Shown here piece by piece: positions 1 through 9,779 of a stretch of 23,166 nt of DNA. Position 1 is the stretch's first letter; every line of letters starts with the position of its first letter. The notes beneath the pieces were generated by a model. That model was not told where the DNA came from, ran no database searches, and saw nothing but the letters and a program-made list of their open reading frames with translations. Source of the DNA: Saccoglossus kowalevskii (taxonomy: Eukaryota; Hemichordata; Enteropneusta; Harrimaniidae); the NCBI RefSeq assembly GCF_000003605.2, contig NW_003135352.1:385927-409092 (forward strand), given 5' to 3'. Made by a program: the position numbers and the translations under genes.

Positions 1-22
1 CACCCCCCACCCCCACCCCCCA
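1..22. repeat. C-rich simple repeat at window edge
   Basis: An impure run of C blocks separated by single A residues opens the window. It is low-complexity sequence, cut by the left edge, so its true length is unknown. Confidence 0.8.
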
Positions 23-207
23 TAGTAATAGATAGTGCTTATAGTAATTTTGAGCAATGATTTTATCATTTTTTATCACATGAATGAAACAATTTGATTT
101 TCAACGTAATGTAATTTAGAACACTTATCGGCGAAGTAAGCGAGAATATTATTACAGAGCAAGTATGCAGCACAAAACCTTGGTTCTGTTGTCGTGCTTC
201 CTCAGAC

Positions 208-241
208 CACAGTCCCTCCATCCCGGGTTAGAGGGACTGTG
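208..241. repeat. Hairpin motif, copy A
   Basis: Perfect inverted repeat: CACAGTCCCTC at 208-218 and GAGGGACTGTG at 231-241, with a 12-base loop. The 14-base string GACCACAGTCCCTC that includes the left arm recurs exactly at 6069-6082, again as the left arm of a hairpin. It may be a fragment of a dispersed palindromic repeat; function unknown. Confidence 0.6.
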
Positions 242-740
242 TTCAGACTAATAAAGAGTAGTAGTATTCCGAGGTGCTACGTAGTAAATCACATTCTTAT
301 TTGCGCCCTTTGCCGTCAACTGTTCAGTTACTTGTGTTTTTCTGAAATACACACGCGGGAACAGGATGGGAATATATCATCGCCAAGTTTCCACAATACT
401 AGTGTAACATATTCGAAAATATTGTAAAATACTACTAAAGTTATCAAAATTGTACAAACAATATTGGTTGTTTCACGTCATCGTAATATAATTGACATAA
501 ACATTTCATTCAGAAAAAAACTACCATTTCATTAATATAACCATGATAAAACGTTTCCAACAAGAAAAATGCCGATGCGATCGTGCGTTTGACGACACGT
601 GTACAATTCTGTTTGCAAATACGATCGCTTCTACCACTAGTAGGTTATTTATTTACCTAATACATTTCTGGTGAAATGATGAACGTATGTTTTTCAAAGT
701 ATTGAATTAAAACATATTACAATTATCACTTTGAAAAAGT

Positions 741-780
741 CACAGTAACTCCCGGATGTTCTCAGTACACTGTGGTACGA
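741..780. repeat. Hairpin motif, degenerate copy C
   Basis: CACAGT at 741-746 pairs with ACTGTG at 769-774. The right side continues as CTGTGGTACGA (770-780), an 11-base string also found at 6100-6110 at the right end of hairpin B. The short arms make this copy uncertain by itself; the shared flank is the argument for relating it to B. Confidence 0.35.
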
Positions 781-2799
781 GGTCAAATGATAACTATCCC
801 CAGCGAAGAAAAAAACAATTATAATAATGCAAACAGAAATTTTTAAGCATGTATCAGTTTATGGCGTCGAAAATTTACGGAAACCTATTTTAAAATGACT
901 TTTGGCATTTGTGTGGCAAAATCACCCCCACCGATGCCGTGAGTTTAGGTCGACTGACCAATCTTAGTCAACTTGAAGATGCGAGAGCACCTTCGATCGT
1001 TGTCTGACAATTTTCTCGCCACAGACACTTATTCTAATCTGTCAGAAATTCACATCGGAATCCGACGAAGCGTGTGCAAGGGGCGTGTAGAAACGAAGCT
1101 CATAGCGTTAATGAACTTACTATTTTAATATAAAATTACAGTGACACGAAATGGTCGGATCATTAGTAAACGCCGTTGTACTGTGTGCATTTTTGTAAGA
1201 CGTTTCCGCACTGGCAGGCGGGGACGACCGCGATCAGTTCGTGATTTGCTATTCAAAAGAATAAAAGCGAACAATGGATATAATAAAAGTGCCCAAGGGG
1301 TTGGCAATGAATTTGACCGTATTCGTGCGACATGCGTGCATGGTGCCGCTTCTTGATCATGTTCACTTGGGACCTGTATTATTGAATTTCCCCTCATTTT
1401 AGTCAGTAGAACAGATTCACTCGGTAAATCGGGAAAAAGGATGTTTTTGAACTGAATACAAATAATGAAACTGTTTTAGTTCTAGTTGAATTGACGTGCT
1501 CTAACGCGGACGATGTGAGGTGAATACGCGTGTCTTCACATTTCTGTGCTAGCTACAATCTAGCTACGATCACAGATGACTTGTTTGTGGAAACTCTCCT
1601 ATTTTCCGGCAGAAAGATGACAATTCGTGTTGACTATATAAAAATCTCATGAAATACGAATGACACGGGAAAGTGTAAAGTTGTATTTCTCTTAGTGTCA
1701 CGGTCAGTGAAAATAACGATTGTTTGTTTGAGAATCTAACGGATCTCTTATAGGTACATTGTACTATCACTAACATTCTACATCAATGTCGTCATAAAAT
1801 GCCCGGATGTTACGTCACGGCAAAATAGTGATGCTTAGTCACGGAGTTTGTTTCAGACATGTTGATGAAGAAATGCATGAAATCTCAATTTAATGCATGT
1901 GTGGTTGGATGGTTGGTCGGAAAAGTTCCAACAATTAAAACAAAATGTGTTGTTGGATAGAAAAATTCAGACAGCGACGTCAAGCCATCGGTCAAATCGC
2001 AAGCATTTATGTCTACGACTGTCATGGTGTCTATTTATATTAATAAAACCTGAAAAAATACAAACAGTTTTGTAAAATAACGCTGTAAATATATAAAGAC
2101 AGACATTTGTTTGCGGTGCGTGTGAGTAAATGAAAGAATGATAAAATCCATGAGTTGCCAAATTGAAATATTTGATCGTCACTAGCGATATGATTGAACG
2201 CAACTATACGGCAACAAGTTAATCACAGCATACTCCTGACATGACAATCATTCCGTGTTTTTTTCATCCTCTGAGACTTGATACCGATAGCGACGGCGTC
2301 GGAACGAATCTGCTTAGGGCAAGTATTAATCAGCCACTAAGACAAACTACCGTGACTATTGGTGAGTTTTTGGCATCTTTTTATAAGCTAGGGAGATTGT
2401 CGGAGAAAACAGGATTTAAAGAATGAACAAATCGATGGACAGATATGAAGTAATGAATGAGATTATGTGATCGGAATTCGACTCTAAGCCAGATTGTGGA
2501 CGAGATATACACGTGTTAAATGAAATCTCACACACTGGCGCCACACTCCGAGAAGCCTGATGCATTTCTGTGTGTATTTCGACCAAGCATGGCGCGCCGG
2601 CAAACACACCTCCCCAATGCCATTGGGTCTCGGTCTCAGGCGTAGAGCCGAGGTCATGTAGAAATTGAGTTGTCAAAATCAATTGACCACGATAAAATAA
2701 CTTGTAAATTACTTGAGAGATGTGAAACGTCGATCGAGGAAGCACGGTGTGAACTGTCAAAGAGGGGTGTTATTGCGAACCCCAGGGGCTGAAAATACA

Positions 2800-2817
2800 C
2801 GGTCGCCAGAGGGCGCA
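2800..2817 (+). promoter_or_regulatory. CTCF-like site 1
   Basis: The sequence CGGTCGCCAGAGGGCGCA closely resembles the bilaterian CTCF core. Against CCASYAGRKGGCRS I count 12 of 14 positions matching, with the AGRKGGCRS half intact. CTCF is a zinc-finger insulator protein that anchors chromatin loops. A second CTCF-type core in the same orientation lies about 110 bp downstream. Binding is inferred from sequence only. Confidence 0.45.
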
Positions 2818-2849
2818 ATTTTTAGTTCTGAGTTACCAGCTTTGAGCGA

Positions 2850-2875
2850 CTGAAGCCGAGGAGCGTCTTCAGCTG
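2850..2875. promoter_or_regulatory. Inverted repeat and CAGCTG E-box
   Basis: CTGAAG at 2850-2855 and CTTCAG at 2867-2872 form a short inverted repeat. The right arm runs into CAGCTG (2870-2875), the E-box type used by myogenic and proneural bHLH factors. It sits between the CTCF-like site at 2800 and the CArG box at 2917. Confidence 0.3.
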
Positions 2876-2916
2876 CCGTTACACATCATAGCAACGCGGA
2901 CAATAGAGATATCTTT

Positions 2917-2926
2917 CCATATAAGG
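2917..2926. promoter_or_regulatory. Consensus CArG box (SRF/MEF2-type)
   Basis: CCATATAAGG fits the serum response factor consensus CC(A/T)6GG exactly. With the E-box 42 bp upstream it resembles the CArG plus E-box pairing of muscle and cytoskeletal control regions. The ATATAAG core could also act as a TATA element, but the nearest Inr-like sequence (TCAGTT around 2965-2970) is more than 40 bp away, so I do not call a core promoter. Confidence 0.4.
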
Positions 2927-2936
2927 TAGGTGGCGC
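2923..2936 (+). promoter_or_regulatory. CTCF-like site 2
   Basis: AAGGTAGGTGGCGC matches the ten core positions YAGRKGGCRS of the CTCF motif completely and also resembles the fly CTCF core AGGTGGCGC. It directly abuts, and slightly overlaps, the CArG box. Same orientation as site 1. Confidence 0.4.
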
Positions 2937-2939
2937 GAT

Positions 2940-4150
2940 GTGCCGCCTTTAACTCTTCTTTCAGTCAGTTTCCTCGATGTTCCAGATAACGAAATATGTT
3001 TCTTTCTTTTTGCGTTACGGCTGTTTTCATGCGCCCTTTCTCACCGCAAGCTAGTTTTCACACATCCGCGTTAATGTGCGGTTTCCCCAAAGTACATGGT
3101 GACAGCTTAAATTTCGATCGAGCGAGGTATTGCGTGACTTTGTAAAGAACAACCTCAAAACGATCTCTTTTGGCGGGAAGGGATGTTCAGTGAAACGTTC
3201 AGGCCTGTGTAACGTGCGGGATCGATTAGAACTTTGAAATCGCCGGGAATGGGTACTAGTTTATAGAAACCGCCGGTTAAAATGGGTATGTTAAGACGAA
3301 ACTGTGGTCGCCACATTTTTCGATTCTCCCCTCTTCATCACTATGTATTTCTCTTTCTCCATCGTGCTTTACTCACTTCTTTTGCTGCTTCACTCGAAAA
3401 AGCATCATCATGAAGGAAACATACACAGTCAAGTCGTGGTCTATTTCAGAATCCTGTAAACCTTCCGAAATTTAACATTGGTGTAAACAAAACATCCTGT
3501 TTTTTTCCTTATTCGTAAGACGTAAACAAAACATTCTGCTTTTTTCTTGTACATAATAAATAATATCTGATTATAAAAAATGACATTTTGAGTTTGCAAC
3601 TGTCCGTATGGCAGTAACGTCTCTGTGTGGTTTCTACAGAAACATCAACCTCGTTGCCGACGAGTTCGCCTTAATATATTATATCGTCATAACCAATCAA
3701 ACGCAGCATTTCTCTGGTATCAGTTTGAAACTTGAAAATATACAATCAACTTATATACTTGTATTTCGATATATATAACTTATATATTGAAATAGATGCA
3801 ACAAACAAATCTACAAACCTTACACTTATTCGTATTGTCTGTCAATTGCCACATTCCGGCGGATAGTTTACTGTTAAATTTCCAACAACAGCAACAACAA
3901 CAAAAATAAGAATTCAAGAATTGTCCCCGTTATTTTGCAGTTTATTTATTCCAGAATTATAATTATCGCAATGTCCAACTTGAAAGTTTGCTGCGCGACA
4001 AATAAATAGAACTAGCGTCACGGTGTTTCCGCGCGTTCACAAGAACATGATTGGAATGTTCGTGTTAATTACCCGCCGCAATTAATCACTTATTAATATT
4101 TAAAAAAAATACAATAATGGTCGCATGTTATAGTGTGCGTATCGATTGTA
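2940..4150. other. Non-coding stretch
   Basis: No gene, RNA or repeat of note. The first 350 bp are relatively CpG-rich; from about 3480 the sequence becomes AT-rich with short homopolymers, a CAA-rich patch near 3888-3904 and AT runs near 3760-3790. I see nothing else. Confidence 0.5.
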
Positions 4151-4157
4151 AATATGC

Positions 4158-4224
4158 GTCACGTGACAACTTACTAGTATACAAATTAGGTATTAATTTA
4201 CTACTTCGATTTGAAACACGTGAC
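4158..4224. promoter_or_regulatory. Paired CACGTG E-boxes, one a perfect GTCACGTGAC
   Basis: GTCACGTGAC at 4158-4167 is a full palindrome and the optimal core for USF/MITF/TFE-type bHLH-zip factors. A second CACGTGAC lies at 4217-4224, 57 bp away. These are two of ten CACGTG hexamers counted in the upstream 14 kb. Confidence 0.35.
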
Positions 4225-4575
4225 TGCGTTAGTTCTGAAAATCCACGAGCAATAAATTGACGCGGGGCACCATATTGATGTTTGTAATAGATATATCCGC
4301 GTCCTACAGAATCGTTAGAATTGTGTCGTCGAGTTCGAGTCTGTGTTTACAGAATGCCGCTTTCCACGGAAATGTTAATTTACCGAAATCTTCAATATTT
4401 TTAAAATCAGAAACTGCAATCAACGGCAGGTTCGGTCTGCTTGGTCCGAAATTATCGTTGAGCATCAAGAGAAACCGGAACCGAGTTGCATTGAAATGTC
4501 GGCGGTAAAATCCGCCTGCCAAGAAAGTGGGTACGGGCGGGGGACTCGGCTGTATTTGCGAGCCGATCGGTGTAG

Positions 4576-4602
4576 CCATGGACGTCTCTAGTACGTCCAT
4601 GG
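4576..4602. repeat. Inverted repeat with 10-bp perfect arms
   Basis: CCATGGACGT at 4576-4585 and ACGTCCATGG at 4593-4602 flank a 7-base loop. It lies in a locally GC-rich patch (about 4500-4670). No bounded terminator or known RNA is recognisable. Confidence 0.55.
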
Positions 4603-4669
4603 TGTAACTAACTGTGATATCATCAAACACGGTGCACCCCGGGCCTTCCAACTTCGTTCACTCGATCCC

Positions 4670-5930
4670 GCTTTCTTAACAGGCATACAGTCTCTTTGAT
4701 TCGCTCATAAAAAAAGTAAAATATGGATAATAACAAAATTGCTGCAAGTAATGTAGAATGGAATTAGTCGAGTTTTCACATCATTGACAATATAAATACG
4801 GGTGGAGGGGGAGAACAGGATAGGGAGACAAGTCGTGGCTTGATAAGTATAAACAAACACTGATATGGTACAAAAGAAACGATAGATGTTTTTTTTTTTT
4901 TTTTTGTATTTTTCACTGTAATGCACACAAACGGTGAACCGCGCTCGGTTTTATGTAGACATTTCTCGCTTTTACGCTTTGGGTTGGTGTTTGCTTATCT
5001 GTAGAAAGCTTTGCATCGAAATTTTAAAATGCGTGTTGCATCTTGTACCGGATAGCGTCCTTCCATCGGGGAAAGTCTTTTGGTTATAATCGCAATTAAC
5101 GTAAATATCATTGTGTCCACCTTGTTTACATACAATAATAGTTCCGCTCTCGGGCTGTGTCCTAAGATCTCTTATATTGGTGACGTTTATAATAAGAGTT
5201 TACACACCTTGCATCCGGACTGGGCATAATTTCTTTTTATTATAACTATTGTTAATTTAAGGTTGTAGTGAATTTTATATCATTATAAAACAGCAATTAG
5301 TGACTAAGTCAACATTCAAAACCCCACCCTCTCTCTCTCTCTTCATGAATAAAGTCGAAAATAAAAGCTCAGGCTACGAATACGTTTTATCTTTGGCAAT
5401 TAGTTTCCTAGAAATTTCTCCTGCTACATTTTTGAAATCAGTTCACATAAAATCAAACATACGAGACTGTTCCCAGTCCATGACGATCGGAAAAAAAATG
5501 CTAGATGATGTCACCGCACCGGTACTTAATTTCTCTGTTTTAAGTATTTGATTATTGTCACTGAGTTGCAAATTCGTTCGTAATGTAGAGTATGATAACA
5601 TCTTTACAAAAACATAATTATTATTGGTGGGCGACTGCAAATCAAAACGATAGCGAATTACGTCATGAAATGTGGAGGCTCACCGGATTTTTTTTTCGAA
5701 AACGATTAGCATTGATGATTATTATAGGTAGAGATTATGTTCATTGTCATTTGCTGAATAAGTCAAAAGGTAATTTTCACGTATGTAATTTTTGTCACAT
5801 TTCCAAATTGTCATTCGATTTGGCGGCTTAAATTTGGATGTTATTTCCCATAATGCATTATACAATTCTCTCATTGGATGCGAAGCTGGATGATTCGGTT
5901 TAAATTCCATAAAAAAAGATGAATAACCCC
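4670..5930. other. Non-coding stretch
   Basis: AT-rich sequence with a T17 run near 4889-4905 and a short CT-repeat near 5327-5342. Open frames of 60-83 codons occur here on both strands but resemble no protein I know. Nothing else supported. Confidence 0.5.
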
Positions 5931-5932
5931 AA

Positions 5933-5953
5933 AAGTGTGATGAGATCTCACAT
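5933..5953. promoter_or_regulatory. Inverted T-box-like half-sites
   Basis: AAGTGTGA and TCACATT are arranged head to head around a 10-bp palindrome, TGAGATCTCA (5941-5950), resembling a degenerate Brachyury-type palindrome. A TGACGTAA bZIP half-site follows at 5963-5970. Weak, motif-only evidence. Confidence 0.2.
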
Positions 5954-6023
5954 TCTTCGGGATGACGTAACCCTGGTCTTGATGGTCACTCACCGGGCCT
6001 TCTCGGAGTCTCAAGATTTAGAA

Positions 6024-6031
6024 TGACGTCA
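6024..6031. promoter_or_regulatory. Palindromic CRE (TGACGTCA)
   Basis: Exact CREB/ATF full site. It sits 46 bp upstream of hairpin B and 54 bp downstream of a TGACGTAA half-site. A perfect 14-bp palindrome, GTATACTAGTATAC, lies just downstream. Confidence 0.35.
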
Positions 6032-6069
6032 TTGATGTATACTAGTATACCACATTCGGCGTTAGTACG

Positions 6070-6106
6070 ACCACAGTCCCTCTATAGACTATACAGAGAC
6101 TGTGGT
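6070..6106. repeat. Hairpin motif, copy B (near-perfect 37-bp palindrome)
   Basis: Two 18-base arms (6070-6087 and 6089-6106) around a single central base, with only two mismatched pairs. The outer left arm, ACCACAGTCCCTC, is shared with hairpin A at 206-218; the right flank CTGTGGTACGA is shared with the degenerate copy C at 770-780. This is the most symmetrical copy of the set. Confidence 0.65.
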
Positions 6107-6109
6107 ACG

Positions 6110-8900
6110 AACATGGAGGTAAAAGACAGAGCGTGGTTTTGTGATAATCGCGATAATTTGATAATTTTGTTATACATTCAAATATTCGCTTATATATTAG
6201 TAAATACAGAAAGCCTACTTATCAACAGATAACAAAAGGTGACATAACATAACAGTGACTGACAAGACATTGTTCACGGATGGCTTTTCCTTCTCTGCCC
6301 TCGAATCGATTTCGGTTTTCAAGGAAATCTTGAAATATTCTTATTCAAGAGATCATTATGAATATGGCATACAATCAGTACTGTGATATTAATTAAATGC
6401 CAAGAAATAGACGAGTTTTCGATCTCGTACCAGTGAGATATGTAGGTTGTCCGTACATCGCATCAGAGACGATGTATTGTACGCTGATTAGAGACATCGT
6501 TCGTTGTTAGTCGGAATAGGCGTTGCGCCTCAAATTGAGTGTGATCAGAAAAATAATATGTCGGTCTGTACGGGGTTCTGCAAACTTCAGAGCGTCAACA
6601 CAGACGTTAGTACCTTCCATGGTACGACAAGTGTTATATGCGGCGACGAGAGTAGATGCCTTCCCATCGCAAATACTATGCGTGGTTTCCGATGATTGTT
6701 TGGTTGGTGAAACCATAGACCTCTTTTTCTTTCTAAGGTCTATAGCGACACCAACTCGCCTAACAATTTTGGAAATTTTCGAAAATTAAACTAAAATATT
6801 TTCGTAAAATTGTACTCGGGTAGTTTCCAGAAGGCATAGATGTCGACATGTAGGCCCACATGTGAGACGGGGGAATTGGGGCACGGGCTATTTAGTCATC
6901 ATTAGAGCGTCCCAAATTTCTATTGTATTTGGTATACCGAGAAAACCGAAATCTGGTTCTTGAATACTATTAGTACTCAATATGTGCCAAGCGTGTTTGG
7001 TCTCGCCATAAAATGATACATTATTGGCTGGGGACAGATTCAATGCATATAGCACAAACCTTACAATGCGAAATTACACGAACAATACACACGTCACGCG
7101 TATTCCAAGAAAGTCTTCTTTGAAATTCCGTTCCCTTTCCACTTCCTGAATTATAGTTGTATTGAAGCATTTTCCTTTCGCTTCCCTCTTCCGATCCACC
7201 GCCCTTCTTTTGTTTGTTTGTTAACAGTGTTTTTTTTTCTGTCTTCCGATGTAACTAAAAACACCTTAGTTCCATGGTCTCCCTAAGAGATCATTTTAAA
7301 CCCCAAACAACCATTGTACAATCTCCCCACCCCACCCTGACATCATTTTTAGAGGTGGTCACGTAACTTGTCGACGTTGAGGGCAGTTGAATACTAATCA
7401 TCACCTGCACGACATTTCTTTACTGTGACATCCCGTTGTGACGTTTCTTCCCGAATTCTACTGTTTGTTTGGAACCGTCTTCGACAAGATATAACGCATA
7501 TGATAACAGACAGCCCCGAGAAGTGACGTAACAGTTCCCAATGAAAGTTACGCCGCTATGAGTATTTATAAGTCAGAAACAGAGAATAATATGATTTTTC
7601 ATCAACGGCAAAAATTAGATTCACTCAAAATCTCATATTTTTTTGCGAACATAATGTCAATTTATTCTTATCATGGAGGTCAGTACGCAATTTTGGACTG
7701 ACCAGCCTTTGATCAAGGTGGGTAATGTTTTCACCGCCCCATACACTGATACGACCCATCTTTTCGATTGAAATAAAGACACAGCGGTCATTACTCTGCA
7801 CGCACAGTACGTTGCATTTTCATGTGGCACAGGCCTGTGCACTAGTCCTGGCGCGGACTTTTCGGTCACGTGTTGTGAAGAAGGCGCATTTTCGACTTTG
7901 CGTATGTTTTGTATAACACCGATTAATGTTGATACAAGTAGATGAAATGGAACTAAAATTATATAAATATTATACAATCGTTTTCCGATTGAAGAGAAAA
8001 AATATGTCGTGCATGCTTGTTGCAGAAACCAGTTACTAGTATTAGCCGACGCACAGTGCCTTCTTGCTGTGGTGGAGAAAATTAAAATAAATATCATGCT
8101 TAAAACGGACGAATTGTAAGTGTGAATTAGATGAAAAAAGGGACTATCATGTCGTGTCTGTCGTACGAACTCGGTCGCCATGTTTTAAAACATGCGTGTA
8201 GTCGAAAAGTTCGCCTCCTGCAAAACGCGTGACCTAAATGTTCGAACTGAAAACTGAATGCCAGTCGAAATTCTAAGCCCCCTGCTAATGCTCATCCCGC
8301 GTCGAAATATTATAGAATTACCAGCCCCGGCATTAATCGTTTGGATGAACTGCAGTTGTATTTATTATTACTTTATATATTTAGAATATTATTTTTTGAA
8401 ATCTTAAATATATTTCTTTAAATACGCGTTTTGAAATTAATATATTCCGCCTCATTCACTTCGCTCTTCACTCGATTCCGGTCAGTTAACGAGTCTATAC
8501 TATAATTAGCATATCTGAATACTAATCAGTGCCACGTTGGTTAATCTAACCAATGGCAACTGTCACATAGCATACGTCATTACTTTGAAACCTCCGTGTC
8601 CGTATTCAACGTACTGGGATCACTGCCGCCAAGGATGTCGAGGCGATTAACATAATTAGTTAGATGATTACACGTGTATTTATGAATGTAAACAATTTAA
8701 AAGCATGTGTCGTTCTATTGTTTGCGCATGGAGCTTTTTTAACTCCATGGTTTACAAAATTGCTTCATTGAACACGTGTAAAACAAAGCCTTTTGTTGTG
8801 TACTGGCACGCAGTACGTACGTTCGATGTGCACAGATACTTGTCATATATATATAAATGTTGCACCTGTGACGCTTACGGATTGGAAAAAAAATAAGAAA
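6110..8900. other. Non-coding stretch including the window's longest open frame
   Basis: Contains a 174-codon minus-strand frame (7657-8181) and several shorter ones. None shows a recognisable domain, and composition does not change at their ends. Other items are a 16-bp palindrome, CATGTTTTAAAACATG (8179-8194), and CACGTG E-boxes at 7867, 8671 and 8773. I do not call a gene. Confidence 0.5.
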
Positions 8901-8906
8901 ACAAGA

Positions 8907-8946
8907 AATCGATTAATCATTGTTCTTATTGTTTAATCGATTAATC
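8907..8946. promoter_or_regulatory. Duplicated AATCGATTAATC homeodomain-type sites
   Basis: The 12-mer AATCGATTAATC occurs at 8907-8918 and again at 8935-8946. Each copy holds ATCGATTA (Onecut-like) and GATTAATC (a bicoid/Otx-class K50 homeodomain palindrome); the second also forms TAATCGATTA. Tandem duplication of a homeodomain-type element suggests a regulatory site, but no factor can be assigned from sequence. Confidence 0.3.
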
Positions 8947-9030
8947 TACCTATTGTTACGCATTGTATTTTTAATGTGGTTAGAAGATAAACTGAATATA
9001 CATGTAAATACAGTTAACAACTCTGCGTTT

Positions 9031-9117
9031 TAATATATAAATACATAAATATATATATATATTTATATATATATGATTTATAAATATATATATATATATT
9101 CATATATATATATGATA
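9031..9117. repeat. AT microsatellite
   Basis: Long TA-rich tract made of several (AT)n blocks broken by ATTTAT, GATTTATAAA and TCAT. Low-complexity DNA capable of cruciform or unwound structure. Confidence 0.85.
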
Positions 9118-9663
9118 TGTGCTTGTATCCCAGTATTAGTTTTTACCAGATGTGACCACACAGAATCGCTTGGCGACTCAAATAAAATGTGTTAATTATA
9201 AATGAGCTTCAAGTTACTAAACCCAAGTCCCACTGCGCCTATCGGTAATTCGCACAGGTTCAAGGTCATCTTTAAATGTTCACTTTGATTTCTACATGGA
9301 TCCGTAGTGTACCCAATAAATAACCCAACATGAGAAAGGTATCTTCGAGTCCGCATTTCAGTTAGTGCAAAGTAAGGAAGTCTGATTTTTTTAGGGGGGT
9401 TCCTCTGTAAACGAGTTGAGAATTTATTATATTACAAACAAATCTTAAGTTCAAATGATAGTTTCATTACCAACAGCCTGGGAAAGTTCATCAATATGAA
9501 TTATATTTTAACAGAAAACAAAAATTTCAATATTTAACATTTATCTAACATTTATTTTATATTTTTACAGTGTTTGTTTGTTATTTGTTTATAAAGAAAT
9601 GTATATTGGCCATAGATGATGTATTTTCCATTCATTATTTAATAATTTGTGTCAAATAAAATA

Positions 9664-9680
9664 TACTATACTATACTATT
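9664..9680. repeat. Short TACTA tandem repeat
   Basis: About three copies of a 5-bp TACTA-type unit inside AT-rich DNA. Minor simple repeat. Confidence 0.5.
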
Positions 9681-9750
9681 ACCACAAAATTACTGTAAAA
9701 TTATCGGCCCCATTTTCGAAAAGATGGCCACGGTAAATTCGTATATAATC

Positions 9751-9774
9751 GTTTAATCAACGGATTGATTAAAC
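9751..9774. promoter_or_regulatory. Perfect 9-bp inverted repeat with ATCAA/TTGAT cores
   Basis: GTTTAATCA at 9751-9759 and TGATTAAAC at 9766-9774 surround a 6-base centre. The arms hold TAATC and GATTA homeodomain cores, echoing the duplicated element at 8907-8946. An AAGATGGC (YY1-like) string lies 30 bp upstream at 9721. Confidence 0.35.
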
Positions 9775-9779
9775 TGGGG

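Larger units (their letters stand above)
25..2790. other. Upstream non-coding region, no gene recognised
   Basis: About 2.8 kb with frequent stops in all frames and many CpG dinucleotides. The open frames present (up to 114 codons) show no domain, no codon bias and no adjoining splice context that I recognise. The only structured items I see are the hairpins at 208-241 and 741-780 and CACGTG E-boxes at 596 and 2510. It lies 11-14 kb upstream of the PRDM3/16 exon, so distal regulatory DNA or intergenic spacer is the default reading. Confidence 0.6.

Noticed and set aside
2416-2760. 114-codon minus-strand frame
   Set aside because: No known domain and no supporting splice or start context.
2919-2971. 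Possible core promoter with ATATAAG as TATA box and TCAGTT initiator
   Set aside because: Spacing of more than 40 bp is too long, and no gene follows downstream.
4304-4651. 115-codon minus-strand frame in a GC-rich patch
   Set aside because: Part of it simply translates the 4576-4602 inverted repeat; no recognisable motif.
5988-6085. Minus-strand open stretch ending at a good GTGAGT donor (5988-5993)
   Set aside because: Only about 30 codons, begins at a stop within hairpin B, and encodes nothing recognisable; donor-like hexamers occur by chance.
7657-8181. 174-codon open frame on the minus strand, the longest in the window
   Set aside because: No domain, no coding-like composition, no splice or promoter context, and stop-poor CpG-rich DNA can yield a frame this long by chance.
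8179-8194. Perfect 16-bp palindrome CATGTTTTAAAACATG
   Set aside because: AT-rich palindromes of this length are expected occasionally; no repeated copy or flanking structure found.
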